Assembly: GCA_015492305.1 (NCBI GenBank)
Contig: WGFJ01000014.1
Span: 1-35,805 of the forward strand
Length of the DNA: 35,805 bases
Direction: 5' to 3'
Source of the DNA: Deltaproteobacteria bacterium
GTDB lineage: Bacteria; Desulfobacterota; GWC2-55-46; S146-80
In this document: piece by piece, positions 1 through 9,255 of the stretch
How positions within the stretch are numbered: the stretch's first letter is position 1
Layout: each line of letters begins with the position of its first letter
Notes under the pieces: generated by a model
Databases searched by the model: none
What the model saw: only the letters and a program-made list of their open reading frames with translations
What the model was told of the DNA's origin: nothing
Translations under genes and position numbers: made by a program

Positions 1-427
1 AGATAGCCACATTGAGGACAGGGACCCTCCTGACAAACTCCCTTATGACCGGCCTTTCCGCCTCTTCAGGCAGGTTTGTAAGCCGCATCACCTCCGCCTC
101 TATATCATCCCTGAGTTCCTTTATATCCCATCCCCTTATGGCCTCCACCTCGACGGTGGCCATCCCTTCCGTTGCGTAGGAGGTGATCTCCTTTACGCCG
201 TCTATCCCTGATATGGCCTCCTCCACCTCCTTCAGGACCCCATCTTCAACCTCCTTGGGTGAGGCCCCGGGATAGGGTATGGTGACAACCACCCTCTCTG
301 GCTCTATCTCAGGGAAGATCTCAACCTTGAAGGAAAGGACCGACAGGATGCCCCCAACAAGGATGAGGGCCATGAGGAGATTGGCAGTGACATGATGGCC
401 TGCAAACCAGCCAAGTATCCTCTCCAT
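1..427 (-). CDS. RND efflux transporter permease, N-terminal part (3' end beyond window)
   Basis: Inner-membrane pump of a tripartite RND (AcrB/CusA/MdtB-like) efflux system, which uses the proton gradient to export substrates through the adaptor and outer-membrane channel encoded just upstream. The frame starts at ATG 427-425 and stays open to base 1, giving about 142 residues. It begins MERILGWFAGHHVTANLLMA, has one hydrophobic helix at about residues 11-33, then a periplasmic stretch with PEIEPERVVVTIPYPGAS, the typical start of the first porter domain of RND pumps. Its ATG shares one base with the TAA stop of the adaptor gene (TAATG), so translation is probably coupled. Full-length relatives exceed 1000 residues, so only about a seventh is visible. 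The substrate (drug, metal or other) cannot be told from this part. Confidence 0.9.
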   Translation of the reverse strand, partial: MERILGWFAGHHVTANLLMALILVGGILSVLSFKVEIFPEIEPERVVVTIPYPGASPKEVEDGVLKEVEEAISGIDGVKEITSYATEGMATVEVEAIRGWDIKELRDDIEAEVMRLTNLPEEAERPVIREFVRRVPVLNVAI

Positions 428-1593
428 TATCCCCCTTCCCCGTAGGCCCTCACCTCCATCCCTTCTATGCCGATCCCCGCCATGGAGGTGACAACCCTCT
501 CCCCATCCTCAAGGCCTCTCACGACCACAGAGCCATCCATGGTCCTCACAAGTTCCACCATCCTCTTCCTCAACCTGTTCTCCCCGTCCACCACCCACAC
601 AAATGGCCTTCCCTCCTCTGCCCACCTCAAGACCCCCTCCTTGAGAAGGGCAACCCCCTTGAGGACCCTCCCCTTGATCCTCACCTTGACAAAGGTGCCA
701 ACTGCAAGGGGAGGCATTGTTGCATAGGGGTCCTTCACGGTCACAACAACGGGCAGGGTCCTTGTCTTTTCATCAACGGTAAGGGCCCTTGATACCTGCC
801 CTTTCCATCTGTAGAGGCCTTCTCCGGTATCGAGAATGACCTCCACATCCGAGGCCCTCTCGGAGTTGAAATCCGGTATCTCCACAAAGGCTGCATCCCT
901 CAAGCTCATGGATACCTCTATCTCCACCTCTCTGGAAGAGAAGATGGTGGCCACCTTCTCCCCTGCCCTCACATACTCCCCCCTATCCACATCCTCCGAG
1001 AGGACCACCCCATCAAAGGGGGCCCTTACCTCCGTCCTTTCAAGATCGAGCCTTGCCCTTTCCACCCTTGCCTTTGCCGCCCTGAGGGCAGCCCTTGTTG
1101 CCTTTATATCCGGTGCCTTGAGGAGGAGTGGAGGGGGCTCCTTTCCCGGATTCACCATCTCCCACTCCTTCCTTGCCGCCTCAGACTCCTCAAGGAGCTG
1201 TTGCAGCCTGCTCTCCTGGAGTCTCACCTCTGCCTCCTCCCTCACAAGGTCAAGCCTGTAGTCCCTGTCCTCCAGTTTCATGAGAAGCTCCCCCTCCTTC
1301 ACCCTCCCTCCGCTGATGAGATTGGGGGAGAGGGAGATCACCCTTCCAGAGACCTGAGGGACAATATCCACCACCCTTGAGGGCCTGACCGTCCCCTCCC
1401 CATCCACCACAATCCTCAAGTCCCTCACCCTTACCCTGGTCACTCCCACCGCGGGTATCCACCTCTTCGGGGGGACCCTCTTTATCTCCGGCTTTGAAAG
1501 TATAAGCCTGTAGGCCCCTGCCACACCAAGGAGCAGGATAAAGACGGCAAGGAAGAGATGAAGAAGGGTCTTTCCGTATCCCCTACGATCCAC
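427..1593 (-). CDS. RND efflux periplasmic adaptor (membrane fusion protein, HlyD/AcrA family)
   Basis: Periplasmic adaptor linking the inner-membrane RND pump to the outer-membrane channel. A single N-terminal membrane anchor is followed by a biotinyl-lipoyl-like half (VVDIVPQVSGRVISL), an alpha-helical hairpin rich in Glu/Arg/Lys, the second lipoyl half (VRAPFDGVVLSEDVDRGEYV) and beta-barrel and membrane-proximal domains. The frame can be read from TTG at 1608, but I chose GTG at 1593: GGAGG at 1603-1599 lies five bases before it, whereas TTG 1608 has no ribosome binding site. This gives 388 residues, usual for the family, and an 11-base overlap with the upstream channel gene. It sits between channel and pump genes in one operon. 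Function is clear from fold and context; the exact start is less certain. Confidence 0.9.
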   Translation of the reverse strand: MDRRGYGKTLLHLFLAVFILLLGVAGAYRLILSKPEIKRVPPKRWIPAVGVTRVRVRDLRIVVDGEGTVRPSRVVDIVPQVSGRVISLSPNLISGGRVKEGELLMKLEDRDYRLDLVREEAEVRLQESRLQQLLEESEAARKEWEMVNPGKEPPPLLLKAPDIKATRAALRAAKARVERARLDLERTEVRAPFDGVVLSEDVDRGEYVRAGEKVATIFSSREVEIEVSMSLRDAAFVEIPDFNSERASDVEVILDTGEGLYRWKGQVSRALTVDEKTRTLPVVVTVKDPYATMPPLAVGTFVKVRIKGRVLKGVALLKEGVLRWAEEGRPFVWVVDGENRLRKRMVELVRTMDGSVVVRGLEDGERVVTSMAGIGIEGMEVRAYGEGG

Positions 1594-2947
1594 CCCACCC
1601 TCCACCAAGGGCCCTGTAGAGGAAGACCCTGTTTTTCAGTATGGCCGTCTCCACATCGACGATCCTCTCCCTCGTCCGGAAGACCCTGTCCTCGAGATCA
1701 AGGACCCTGAGAAGGTCTATGAGACCCCTTTGGTACCTATCAAGGGCAACCTTCCAGGTCCTCTCTGATCGGGAAAGGAGGCGCAGGAGGGCCTCCCTTT
1801 CCCTGTAGAGTTCCTCCCTCTTTGCCAGCCCGCTCTCCACCTCGTAAAAGGCCTGAAGCACGGTCTTTGCGTACTCTATGGTCTTCTCCCTGTACCTTGA
1901 CCTTGCGGCATCCTCCTCTGCCTTGAGCCTTCCTCCATCGAAGACGGGTGTAACCAGTCCGAGGGCTATCTGCCAGAGCCTGTTTTCAGGATCGAAGAGG
2001 GTCTTGAGCTGATTGCTCCGGAATCCAAGGCTGCCCGTAAGGCTTATGCTGGGAAACCTTGCAGCCCTTGCCACCTTGAGGGACTGATAAAGGGCCTCCA
2101 TCTCCCTCTCCTTGGCCCTGATGTCTGGTCTCCTGAGTAAAAGCTCCGATGGAAGGCCAGAGGGTACAGGGGGAAGGACCTTGAAGTAGTCCCCGGGGTG
2201 CTCCCGTTCCTTCCTCACCTCAGGGTAGGTGCCTGAAAGGACGGAGAGTCTCTGCTGGGTGTCCTTAAGGTGCCTGTAAAGGGGTGGCAATTCGGCCTCT
2301 ATCTCCTTCAGGTTCATCCTTGCCTGGAGGAGATCAAGGAAGGATGCAAGACCCCTGCTGTACCTCTCCTCTATGATCCTCAGGTTCTGGTCTGCGATCT
2401 TGAGCCTCTCCTTCTTGAGGGCTATCTTCCTCTCCACCCCCACCATCTCTAAATAGAGATTCACCGCATCTGCTATGGCCCCCTGGATCACGGCCCTGTA
2501 AACCTCCTCCTTTGAAAGGAGCATTTCAAGCCTCTCCTTCCTCGCAGAGGATAGCCCTTTCCAGAGGTCTATCTCGTAGGAGGGCAGAAGGGTCACAGAG
2601 AGGCTTGAGGAGTGGATGGTGGTACCGGAAAGGACCTGTTTCTGTCTCGACAGACTGCCCTCGAACTGGATGGAAGGATAGAGCAGGGCCCCTTCCTTTG
2701 CGAGTTCGGCCCTTGCCTCTTTGACCCTCTCAGCGGCCATCCTGATGTCGTGGTTCCTCTCAACCACCCTGGATACAAGGCGGTTAAGCTCCACATCACC
2801 AAACTCCTCCCACCACCTCTCCCCTATCCTTCCCTCAATGGCCCTGCCGGAACGATAGGCAGGGGGTATGGCCAGATCGATCCCTTCCTTTCCCAGGGGA
2901 CTGCAGCCATAAAGGACGAGGAGAAGAAGAACCGTCCCTTTCCTCAT
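1583..2947 (-). CDS. Outer-membrane efflux channel lipoprotein (TolC/OprM/NodT family)
   Basis: Outer-membrane factor that forms the exit duct of the tripartite efflux pump. The 454-residue protein starts with a lipoprotein signal peptide (MRKGTVLLLLVLYGCSPLG, lipobox LYGC), so Cys15 should be lipidated as in OprM and CusC. The rest shows the two-fold repeat of the OEP family: long amphipathic helices (for example NHDIRMAAERVKEARAELAK and a similar YQSLKVARAARFPSISLTGS in the second half) alternating with beta hairpins, and RRPDIRAKEREMEA, a hallmark of the NodT subfamily. It is the first gene of the operon, with an AAAGGA just before the ATG, and it overlaps the adaptor gene. Divergent from queC across 87 bases. 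Confidence 0.92.
   Translation of the reverse strand: MRKGTVLLLLVLYGCSPLGKEGIDLAIPPAYRSGRAIEGRIGERWWEEFGDVELNRLVSRVVERNHDIRMAAERVKEARAELAKEGALLYPSIQFEGSLSRQKQVLSGTTIHSSSLSVTLLPSYEIDLWKGLSSARKERLEMLLSKEEVYRAVIQGAIADAVNLYLEMVGVERKIALKKERLKIADQNLRIIEERYSRGLASFLDLLQARMNLKEIEAELPPLYRHLKDTQQRLSVLSGTYPEVRKEREHPGDYFKVLPPVPSGLPSELLLRRPDIRAKEREMEALYQSLKVARAARFPSISLTGSLGFRSNQLKTLFDPENRLWQIALGLVTPVFDGGRLKAEEDAARSRYREKTIEYAKTVLQAFYEVESGLAKREELYREREALLRLLSRSERTWKVALDRYQRGLIDLLRVLDLEDRVFRTRERIVDVETAILKNRVFLYRALGGGWGGS
1599..1603 (-). promoter_or_regulatory. Ribosome binding site deciding the adaptor start
   Basis: GGAGG on the minus strand, five bases before GTG 1593 and inside the last codons of the outer-membrane channel gene. 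It favours GTG 1593 over TTG 1608. Confidence 0.55.
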
Positions 2948-3034
2948 TTCCTTTCAAGATACCCTCCCCCTCTCTTGCCTGTCAATGGCAAACTACCCCT
3001 TTAAAAAGGTGGGTCTTTGTGGTAAATAAGAGGT

Positions 3035-3748
3035 ATGGATCTTGCCGTTGTCCTTGTCAGTGGTGGCATGGATAGCTGCGTTACAGCGGCTATAGCGAAC
3101 CTCTCCAGCAGGATGGCCTTCCTCCATGTGAGGTATGGCCAGAGGACAGAGGAGAGGGAGCTTAAGGCCTTCCACGACATAGGGGATTACTACGGTGTCA
3201 GGGAGAGGCTCGTTGCCGACATCTCCTACCTCAGGGAGATAGGAGGCTCTGCCCTCACAGACAGGACCATAGATGTCCCTGTGGATGGTGTGGACACCTC
3301 CACCATCCCTGTAACCTATGTCCCCTTCAGGAATGCCCACCTCCTTTCCATCGCCGTCTCCTGGGCAGAGGTGATAGGTGCGGGGAAGGTCTTTATCGGT
3401 GCCGTTGAGGAGGACAGCTCGGGCTACCCTGACTGCAGGGAGTCCTTTTACAGGGCCTTCCAGAGGGCGGTGGATGAGGGGACAAGGCCGGAGACGAGGA
3501 TCGAGATAGTAACCCCCCTTATCCGTATGAAGAAGTGGGAGATAGTGAAGAAGGGAATGGAGCTCAAGGCACCCTTCCATCTCACCTGGTCATGCTACAG
3601 GGATGGGTCCATCGCATGCGGTGTATGCGATTCCTGCAGGTTGAGGCTAAAGGGCTTCAAGGAGGCAGGGTTCAGGGACCCCATCCCCTATGAGAGATAC
3701 CCATTTCCTGAGGGATCTGGAAGCTGCCTCTCCAGGGAAGGATCATGA
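3035..3748 (+). CDS. queC: 7-cyano-7-deazaguanine synthase
   Basis: Converts 7-carboxy-7-deazaguanine, ammonia and ATP to preQ0, the precursor of queuosine in tRNA (and of archaeosine or 7-deazaguanine DNA modifications elsewhere). The 237-residue protein has the ATP-binding PP-loop SGGMDS at residues 9-14 and the C-terminal zinc site with Cys187, Cys195, Cys198 and Cys201 (CYRDGSIACGVCDSC), both diagnostic for QueC. Length is normal. The ribosome binding site is weak (AAGAGGT directly against the ATG). Its stop overlaps the start of dgt by four bases (ATGA), so the two are co-translated. No other queuosine gene is in the window. Confidence 0.96.
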   Translation: MDLAVVLVSGGMDSCVTAAIANLSSRMAFLHVRYGQRTEERELKAFHDIGDYYGVRERLVADISYLREIGGSALTDRTIDVPVDGVDTSTIPVTYVPFRNAHLLSIAVSWAEVIGAGKVFIGAVEEDSSGYPDCRESFYRAFQRAVDEGTRPETRIEIVTPLIRMKKWEIVKKGMELKAPFHLTWSCYRDGSIACGVCDSCRLRLKGFKEAGFRDPIPYERYPFPEGSGSCLSREGS

Positions 3749-4887
3749 TAGACCTCCTCCAGCTGGAAGACAGGATCCTTGCACCCTACGGGATGAGGAG
3801 CAAGGATTCAAGGGGCAGACGATACCCTGAGAGCGAACACCCCTTCAGGACCGCCTTTCAGAGGGACAGGGACAGGATCATCCACTGCAACGCTTTCAGG
3901 AGGCTTGAGTACAAGACACAGGTCTTCATCTACCATGAAGGTGATCACTACCGGACAAGGCTCACCCACACCATCGAGGTGGCCCAGATCGCAAGGACCA
4001 TTGCAAGGGCCCTTGGCATAAACGAGGAACTCTCCGAGGCCATCGCCCTTGCCCATGACCTCGGCCATCCCCCTTTCGGTCATACAGGTGAAAGGGTCCT
4101 TAATGAACTCATGAAGGACCACGGGGGCTTCGAACACAACAGGCAGACCCTGAGGATCGTCGAGCACATAGAGAGGAGGTATCCCAACAGGAGGGGGCTC
4201 AATCTCACCTGGGAGGTGAGGGAGGGGATAGCCAAGCACTCCACGGACTACGACAGCCCTGACATAGAGGAGTACGAGAAGGAGAAGCAGCCCACCCTTG
4301 AGGCCCAGATCGTTGACATCGCCGACGAGATTGCCTACAACAACCACGACCTCGATGATGGCCTTGCATCAAGGATGATAACCCCTGAGGAGCTCAACGA
4401 GGTGGAGCTATGGCGCATAAACTACGAGAAGGTGAGGGCCATGTACCCTTACGAGGACTTCAAGATCCACAAGTATCAGACCATCATAAGGATCATAAAC
4501 CAGCAGGTAACAGACCTTGTCAACGAAACGCTGAGGAGGATCCAGGAGTACGGCATCTCCTCTGTGGAGGAGGTGAGGAACTGCCCTGAAAGGCTCGCCT
4601 CCTTCAGCAAGTCCATGGAGAAGAAGAACAGGGAGCTCAAGAGATTCCTCATGGAGAACCTCTACACCCACCACAGGGTCATAAGGATGGCCGACAAGGC
4701 AGACCGCATCATAAGAGGCCTATTCAGGGTCTATACAGAAGAACCAAGGCTCCTTCCACCCCATGTCTATGCCAAGATAGAGGAGGTGGGTAAAGAGAGG
4801 CTCATCTGTGACTACATAGCAGGGATGACGGATAGATTTGCCCTTGATGAGTACAAGAAGCTCTTCGATCCTTACGAAAAGGTTTAA
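3745..4887 (+). CDS. dgt: Deoxyguanosinetriphosphate triphosphohydrolase-like protein (HD domain)
   Basis: HD-superfamily dNTP triphosphohydrolase of the Dgt type, releasing tripolyphosphate from dGTP or other dNTPs and so influencing nucleotide pools. The 380-residue protein has the metal-binding set: His75 ([14 protein letters not shown]), the HD pair His104-Asp105 in [14 protein letters not shown], and Asp194 in [17 protein letters not shown]. Length fits the short Dgt class rather than the roughly 500-residue E. coli enzyme; members of this class often need a dNTP activator and are less strict for dGTP. It follows queC with a 4-base ATGA overlap and its stop overlaps the stop of aspS on the other strand. 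Confidence 0.93.
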   Translation: MIDLLQLEDRILAPYGMRSKDSRGRRYPESEHPFRTAFQRDRDRIIHCNAFRRLEYKTQVFIYHEGDHYRTRLTHTIEVAQIARTIARALGINEELSEAIALAHDLGHPPFGHTGERVLNELMKDHGGFEHNRQTLRIVEHIERRYPNRRGLNLTWEVREGIAKHSTDYDSPDIEEYEKEKQPTLEAQIVDIADEIAYNNHDLDDGLASRMITPEELNEVELWRINYEKVRAMYPYEDFKIHKYQTIIRIINQQVTDLVNETLRRIQEYGISSVEEVRNCPERLASFSKSMEKKNRELKRFLMENLYTHHRVIRMADKADRIIRGLFRVYTEEPRLLPPHVYAKIEEVGKERLICDYIAGMTDRFALDEYKKLFDPYEKV

Positions 4888-6647
4888 TCGGTGACCTTTA
4901 TGTGGAGGTCCTTCAGGAGCCTTTTGTCCACCTCGGAAGGGGCACCTGTCATGAGGCACACGGCCTTCTGGGTCTTGGGGAAGGCAATCACCTCCCTTAT
5001 GGATGGGGCCCTGCAGAGTATGGCCACAAGCCTGTCAAGGCCAAGGGCTATACCCCCGTGGGGTGGCGCACCGTACTGAAGGGCCTGAAGGAGGAAGCCG
5101 AACTTCTGCTCTGCCTCCTGTCTGCCTATCCCGAGTAGATCGAAGACCCTTTCCTGAACATCCTCCCTGTAGATCCTCAGGCTACCCCCGCCTATCTCCA
5201 CACCGTTCAGGACGATGTCGTAGGCCTTCGCCCTCACCTCAAGGGGGGAGGAGGAAAGCCTTTCCACATCCTCATCAAAGGGGGATGTGAAAGGGTGGTG
5301 GAGGGTGACATACCTCTTCTCCTCCTCATCCCACTCAAGGAGGGGGAAGTCTGTAACCCATACAAAGGAAAGCTCATCGTCCGGTATGAGACCAAACCTT
5401 CTGGCCATCTCTATCCTCAACCTTCCAAGGGCCGTGTTGGTCACCTTTGGCTCATCCCCGATGAAGAGATAGATATCCCCCTCCTCACCCCCCATGACCC
5501 TGTCAATCTCCGCCCTGATGGAAGGGTCAAAGAACTTCGCTATCGGGGATTGCCATCCTCCCCCGGTTATCTTGATCCAGGCAAGCCCTTTTGCACCAAA
5601 GATGGATACAAACTGGGTGAGATCGTCAAGGTCCTTCCTTGAAAGGGAGGAACCGCCCTTCACATTGATCCCCTTCACTATCCCTCCCCTTTCAACCGTA
5701 TCCCTGAAGACCTTGAAATCGCTCCTGCCAGCAAGTTGGGTGATCTCCTTGAGTTCAAGTCCAAACCTTGTATCCGGTGTATCGAGCCCGAACCTGGAGA
5801 TGGCCTCTCTGTAGGTGAGCCTCGGGAAGGGCCTCTTCACCTCCCTGCCCATGACCTCCTTAAGGAGATGGGCAAGCATCCCCTCCACCACCTCCATCAC
5901 ATCCTCCCTCTCCACAAAGGACATCTCCAGGTCGATCTGGGTGAACTCGGGTTGCCTGTCGGCCCTGAGGTCCTCATCCCTGAAGCACCTTACCACCTGG
6001 AAGTACCTCTCAAAACCGGCCACCATAAGGATCTGTTTGAAGAGCTGTGGAGACTGGGGCAGGGCATAGAAATGGCCAGGATTGAGCCTGCTTGGCACAA
6101 GGTAGTCCCTTGCACCCTCCGGGGTGCTCTTGGTCAGGAAGGGGGTCTCTATCTCTATGAACCCCTTTGAGGAGAGGTAGTCCCTTACGGCCTTTGTGAT
6201 CCTATGCCTTATGATAAGGTTCCTCTGAAGCTCAGGCCTCCTCAGGTCGAGGTACCTGTACTTCAGCCTCAGATGCTCTGCCACATCCTCCTCATCGAGC
6301 TGGAAGGGAAGGGGCCTGGACTCGTTGAAGACGGTGAGGCCATGGGCCACCACCTCCACCTCTCCAGTGGGGATATTGGGGTTCTCCGTCCCTTCAGGCC
6401 TCCTCCTTACAACCCCCTTTACTGCTACAACGAATTCGTTCCTCAGGCGGTGGGCCCTTTCGTGGACCTCCCTGTTCACCTCAGGGTTGAAGACGACCTG
6501 GACAAGGCCCTCCCTGTCCCTGAGATCGATGAATATAAGTCCTCCGTGATCCCTGCGCGCATCCACCCATCCGTTGAGGATCACCTCACTGTCTATATCC
6601 TTCTCGCTGAGTCTACCGCAGTAATGGGTCCTCTTCCAGTCTTTCAA
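4884..6647 (-). CDS. aspS: Aspartyl-tRNA synthetase, likely non-discriminating (Asp/Asn)
   Basis: Class IIb aminoacyl-tRNA synthetase, 587 residues, bacterial type. In order it shows an N-terminal OB-fold anticodon-binding domain ([20 protein letters not shown]), motif 2 ([20 protein letters not shown]), an inserted GAD domain (about residues 285-420) and motif 3 ([10 protein letters not shown]). His34 in RRDHGG and the Gly in RRPEGTENP sit where the non-discriminating enzyme of Pseudomonas aeruginosa has His and Gly (E. coli, which charges only tRNA-Asp, has Leu and a bulkier residue). This suggests it also makes Asp-tRNA-Asn for GatCAB to amidate. The start is TTG 6647, supported by GGAGG six bases upstream. 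It converges on dgt and is divergent from the inositol-phosphate synthase gene. Confidence 0.96.
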   Translation of the reverse strand: MKDWKRTHYCGRLSEKDIDSEVILNGWVDARRDHGGLIFIDLRDREGLVQVVFNPEVNREVHERAHRLRNEFVVAVKGVVRRRPEGTENPNIPTGEVEVVAHGLTVFNESRPLPFQLDEEDVAEHLRLKYRYLDLRRPELQRNLIIRHRITKAVRDYLSSKGFIEIETPFLTKSTPEGARDYLVPSRLNPGHFYALPQSPQLFKQILMVAGFERYFQVVRCFRDEDLRADRQPEFTQIDLEMSFVEREDVMEVVEGMLAHLLKEVMGREVKRPFPRLTYREAISRFGLDTPDTRFGLELKEITQLAGRSDFKVFRDTVERGGIVKGINVKGGSSLSRKDLDDLTQFVSIFGAKGLAWIKITGGGWQSPIAKFFDPSIRAEIDRVMGGEEGDIYLFIGDEPKVTNTALGRLRIEMARRFGLIPDDELSFVWVTDFPLLEWDEEEKRYVTLHHPFTSPFDEDVERLSSSPLEVRAKAYDIVLNGVEIGGGSLRIYREDVQERVFDLLGIGRQEAEQKFGFLLQALQYGAPPHGGIALGLDRLVAILCRAPSIREVIAFPKTQKAVCLMTGAPSEVDKRLLKDLHIKVTD

Positions 6648-6653
6648 GGGTAA

Positions 6654-6658
6654 CCTCC
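6654..6658 (-). promoter_or_regulatory. Ribosome binding site for the TTG start of aspS
   Basis: GGAGG on the minus strand, six bases before TTG 6647-6645. It supports a TTG start for aspS; no in-frame ATG lies near the family N-terminus. Confidence 0.65.
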
Positions 6659-6674
6659 AGATATGAATTTTACA

Positions 6675-6703
6675 TGTTTACCACATCTTCCCTGACTTTT
6701 CAA
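6675..6703 (-). promoter_or_regulatory. Possible sigma-70-type promoter of aspS
   Basis: On the minus strand TTGAAA (6703-6698), a 17-base spacer and TAAACA (6680-6675). The -10 matches only three of six consensus bases. Position suits a short leader before the aspS ribosome binding site. Confidence 0.3.
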
Positions 6704-6740
6704 TAACCAAACCCGGAGGGGAAAATCCACCTCCCATCCC

Positions 6741-6769
6741 TTGACTTTGAGGGGGTTGTGGATTAAATT
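6741..6769 (+). promoter_or_regulatory. Candidate promoter of the di-myo-inositol phosphate operon
   Basis: TTGACT (6741-6746), a 17-base spacer, then TAAATT (6764-6769), about 58 bases before the ATG of the inositol-phosphate synthase gene. The same TAAATT hexamer follows a TTGA-type -35 at two other starts in the window. A 7-base inverted repeat (6724-6730 and 6758-6764) brackets the -35 and touches the -10. Confidence 0.5.
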
Positions 6770-6827
6770 TATGGTATCCCCTTGTCTTTTCAGAAATCCC
6801 CTATAACATCAGCCAAGGAGGTGGAAT

Positions 6828-7976
6828 ATGGAGAAGATACGCATAGGTATCGTAGGGGTAGGAAACTGTGCAAGTTCTCTTATCCAGGGTATTGAGTACT
6901 ACAAGGAAAAGGACCCTTCAGAGGCCATTGGCCTCATGCACTGGGAGATAGGGGGATACAGACCTTACGACATAGAGGTTGTATCGGCCTTCGATATCGA
7001 CAAGAGGAAGGTCGGAAGGGATGTGGCAGAGGCCATATTCGCACCTCCAAACTGTACCACCATCTTCTGCAACAACATACCCCCCACCGGTGTGAAGGTG
7101 AGGATGGGGAAGGTCCTTGACGGGTTCTCCGAGCATATGAAGAACTACGACGAGAGGTTCACCTTCGTCCTTGCCGATGAGAAGGAACCCACAGAGGAAG
7201 AGGTGATAAGGCACCTCAAGGAAACGGGCACAGAGGTCCTGCTCAACTACCTGCCTGTGGGCAGTGAAGAGGCCACAAGGTTCTACGCAAGGTGCGCCCT
7301 TGAGGCAGGGGTGGCCTTTGTGAACTGTATGCCCGTCTTTATCGCCAGCGATCCTGAATGGGCAGCAAGGTTCAAGGAGAAGAGGATACCCATCATAGGA
7401 GATGACATAAAGGCACAGATCGGCGCCACCATAACCCACAGGACCCTTGCAGCCCTCTTCAAGAGGAGGGGGGTAAAGATCGACAGGACCTATCAGCTCA
7501 ACACAGGGGGGAACACGGACTTCCTCAACATGCTCAACAGGGACAGACTGGCAAGTAAGAAGAAGTCCAAGACAGAGGCGGTCCAGTCGATCCTCGGTGA
7601 GGCAAGGCTGGAGCCAGAGAACATCCATATAGGTCCGAGCGACTATGTCCCGTGGCAGAAGGACAACAAGGTATGCTTCCTGAGGATAGAGGGAAGGATC
7701 TTCGGTGATGTCCCCATAAACCTGGAACTCAGGCTCTCCGTAGAGGACTCACCAAACTCTGCAGGGGTGGCCATAGACGCCATAAGGTGCTGCAAACTTG
7801 CCCTCGACAGGGGGGAAGGGGGGGTCCTTTACGGTCCTTCGGCCTATTTCATGAAGCACCCACCGAGGCAGTACACGGATGATGAGGCCTACAGGCTCAC
7901 CGAGGAGTTCATAAGGCTGAGGGTGGTAAAGGGTGAAAGCCCTTATTATAGCGAGCGGGCAAGGACTAAGGCTTAA
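6828..7976 (+). CDS. ino1: Inositol-1-phosphate synthase (L-myo-inositol-1-phosphate synthase)
   Basis: NAD-dependent isomerisation of glucose 6-phosphate to L-myo-inositol 1-phosphate (also named 3-phosphate), first step of inositol and di-myo-inositol phosphate synthesis. The 382-residue protein is the short archaeal/actinobacterial form (eukaryotic ones exceed 500 residues). It has the Rossmann start [13 protein letters not shown] (residues 6-18) and the active-site block [21 protein letters not shown] followed by the family motif [22 protein letters not shown] sits just before ATG 6828, one of the best ribosome sites in the window. The next gene starts 44 bases before this stop and encodes the two later steps, so the pair is an osmolyte/thermoprotectant operon rather than a phosphatidylinositol one. 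Confidence 0.95.
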   Translation: MEKIRIGIVGVGNCASSLIQGIEYYKEKDPSEAIGLMHWEIGGYRPYDIEVVSAFDIDKRKVGRDVAEAIFAPPNCTTIFCNNIPPTGVKVRMGKVLDGFSEHMKNYDERFTFVLADEKEPTEEEVIRHLKETGTEVLLNYLPVGSEEATRFYARCALEAGVAFVNCMPVFIASDPEWAARFKEKRIPIIGDDIKAQIGATITHRTLAALFKRRGVKIDRTYQLNTGGNTDFLNMLNRDRLASKKKSKTEAVQSILGEARLEPENIHIGPSDYVPWQKDNKVCFLRIEGRIFGDVPINLELRLSVEDSPNSAGVAIDAIRCCKLALDRGEGGVLYGPSAYFMKHPPRQYTDDEAYRLTEEFIRLRVVKGESPYYSERARTKA

Positions 7977-9255
7977 GAAGAAGGGCGACATCAAGCCCCT
8001 CATCCCCCTCCTTGGCCTTCCCATCCTGGAGAGGGTGATCCTCTGTGCAAGGGAAGGGGGGATAAAGGACTTCCTTGTGGTGGTCGGCTACAGGGCCGAT
8101 GAGGTCGAGGCCTTCCTTGAAGGGGTTTCGAAAAGGAGGGGCGTAAGGATAAGGACCATAAGGAACGAGGAGTGGGACAAGGAAAACGGCCTCTCCGTCC
8201 TAAAGGCAAAGAAGGCCATCGGCAGGGGAAGGTTCCTCCTCCTCATGGGGGATCACCTCTTCGATCCCTCCATTGTGAAGAGGCTCTCAAGGGAGAAGGT
8301 GGGAGAAGGGGAGATCATCCTTGCCATAGACAGGAGGGTAAGGGGGAACCCATGGGTAGATATGGAGGATGTGACCAGGGTCCTTGTTGAGGAGGGAAGG
8401 ATAAGGGCCATAGGGAAGGACCTGGACCATTACAATGCCTTTGATACGGGCATATTCCTGTGCACAAGCGGGATCTTTGCAGGCCTTGAGGAGAGCCTCA
8501 AGAGGGGAGACACCACCCTTTCAGGTGGGGTCAGGGCCGTGGCGGAGAAGGGCAGGGCAAAGGCCTTTGATATCCAGGATGCCTTCTGGATAGACATAGA
8601 CACTGAAAGGGCCTTTCACAAGGCCGAAGGTTTCCTCATGGAGGGGGTAAGGAAGGCAACGGATGGCCCTGTCTCAAGGTTCATAAATCGCCCCCTTTCC
8701 ACCAGGATCACAAAGAGGCTCGTCCATCGAGATCTGTCACCCAACCAGGTATCCCTCCTCTCCTTCTTTCTGGCACTCCTGGGTGCCCTCTTCTTCCTCA
8801 TACCAGGCTACAGCGGTCTCTTCCTGGGAGCCATCCTCACCCAGATGGCCTCCATCATCGATGGCTGTGACGGCGAGATCGCAAGGCTGAAGCACATGGA
8901 AAGCGACTTCGGAGGCTGGTTCGATGCGGTCCTTGACAGATACGCCGATGCCTTCCTTATCATGGGTCTCACCATCCACGCCTCCAGGGCAGAGGATATG
9001 CTCCCCCTCTTCCTCGGTCTCCTTGCCATCACAGGGACATTCATGAACAGCTACACCGCTGATAAGTACGACGGCCTTATGAGGAGGCTCCTGAAGGGAA
9101 GACCCTATCTAAGGCTCGGGAGGGATGTAAGGCTCTTCATCATATCCATAGGGGCCCTTACAGGGAAGGTGGTACCCCTCCTCCTTCTCATAGCCCTGCT
9201 CATGAATGGAGAGACCCTCAGGAGGGTGTGGGTCATCTACAGGGAAAGGTATTGA
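7933..9255 (+). CDS. Bifunctional CTP:inositol-1-phosphate cytidylyltransferase / di-myo-inositol phosphate phosphate synthase
   Basis: The N-terminal half (about 1-235) is a nucleotidyltransferase that activates inositol 1-phosphate with CTP. It shows [10 protein letters not shown] and [15 protein letters not shown] at the N-terminus, [11 protein letters not shown] at 83-93 and MGDHLF at 105-110. The C-terminal half (about 265-440) is a membrane CDP-alcohol phosphotransferase that joins CDP-inositol to a second inositol 1-phosphate, giving phosphorylated di-myo-inositol phosphate. Its family motif is complete: Asp310, Asp313-Gly314, Ala317-Arg318, Gly327, Asp331, Asp335, followed by several hydrophobic helices. 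The fused form is known from Archaeoglobus and some thermophilic bacteria. GTG 7933 is chosen because the glycine-rich loop begins four codons later. The phosphatase for the last step is not here. The 3' end overlaps hemY by 19 bases. Confidence 0.9.
   Translation: MKALIIASGQGLRLKKKGDIKPLIPLLGLPILERVILCAREGGIKDFLVVVGYRADEVEAFLEGVSKRRGVRIRTIRNEEWDKENGLSVLKAKKAIGRGRFLLLMGDHLFDPSIVKRLSREKVGEGEIILAIDRRVRGNPWVDMEDVTRVLVEEGRIRAIGKDLDHYNAFDTGIFLCTSGIFAGLEESLKRGDTTLSGGVRAVAEKGRAKAFDIQDAFWIDIDTERAFHKAEGFLMEGVRKATDGPVSRFINRPLSTRITKRLVHRDLSPNQVSLLSFFLALLGALFFLIPGYSGLFLGAILTQMASIIDGCDGEIARLKHMESDFGGWFDAVLDRYADAFLIMGLTIHASRAEDMLPLFLGLLAITGTFMNSYTADKYDGLMRRLLKGRPYLRLGRDVRLFIISIGALTGKVVPLLLLIALLMNGETLRRVWVIYRERY

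Noticed and set aside
2956-2985. Minus-strand TTGACA, 18-base spacer, TATCTT before the efflux operon
   Set aside because: The transcript would start about two bases before the ATG, leaving the AAAGGA ribosome site outside the mRNA; -10 matches only four of six.
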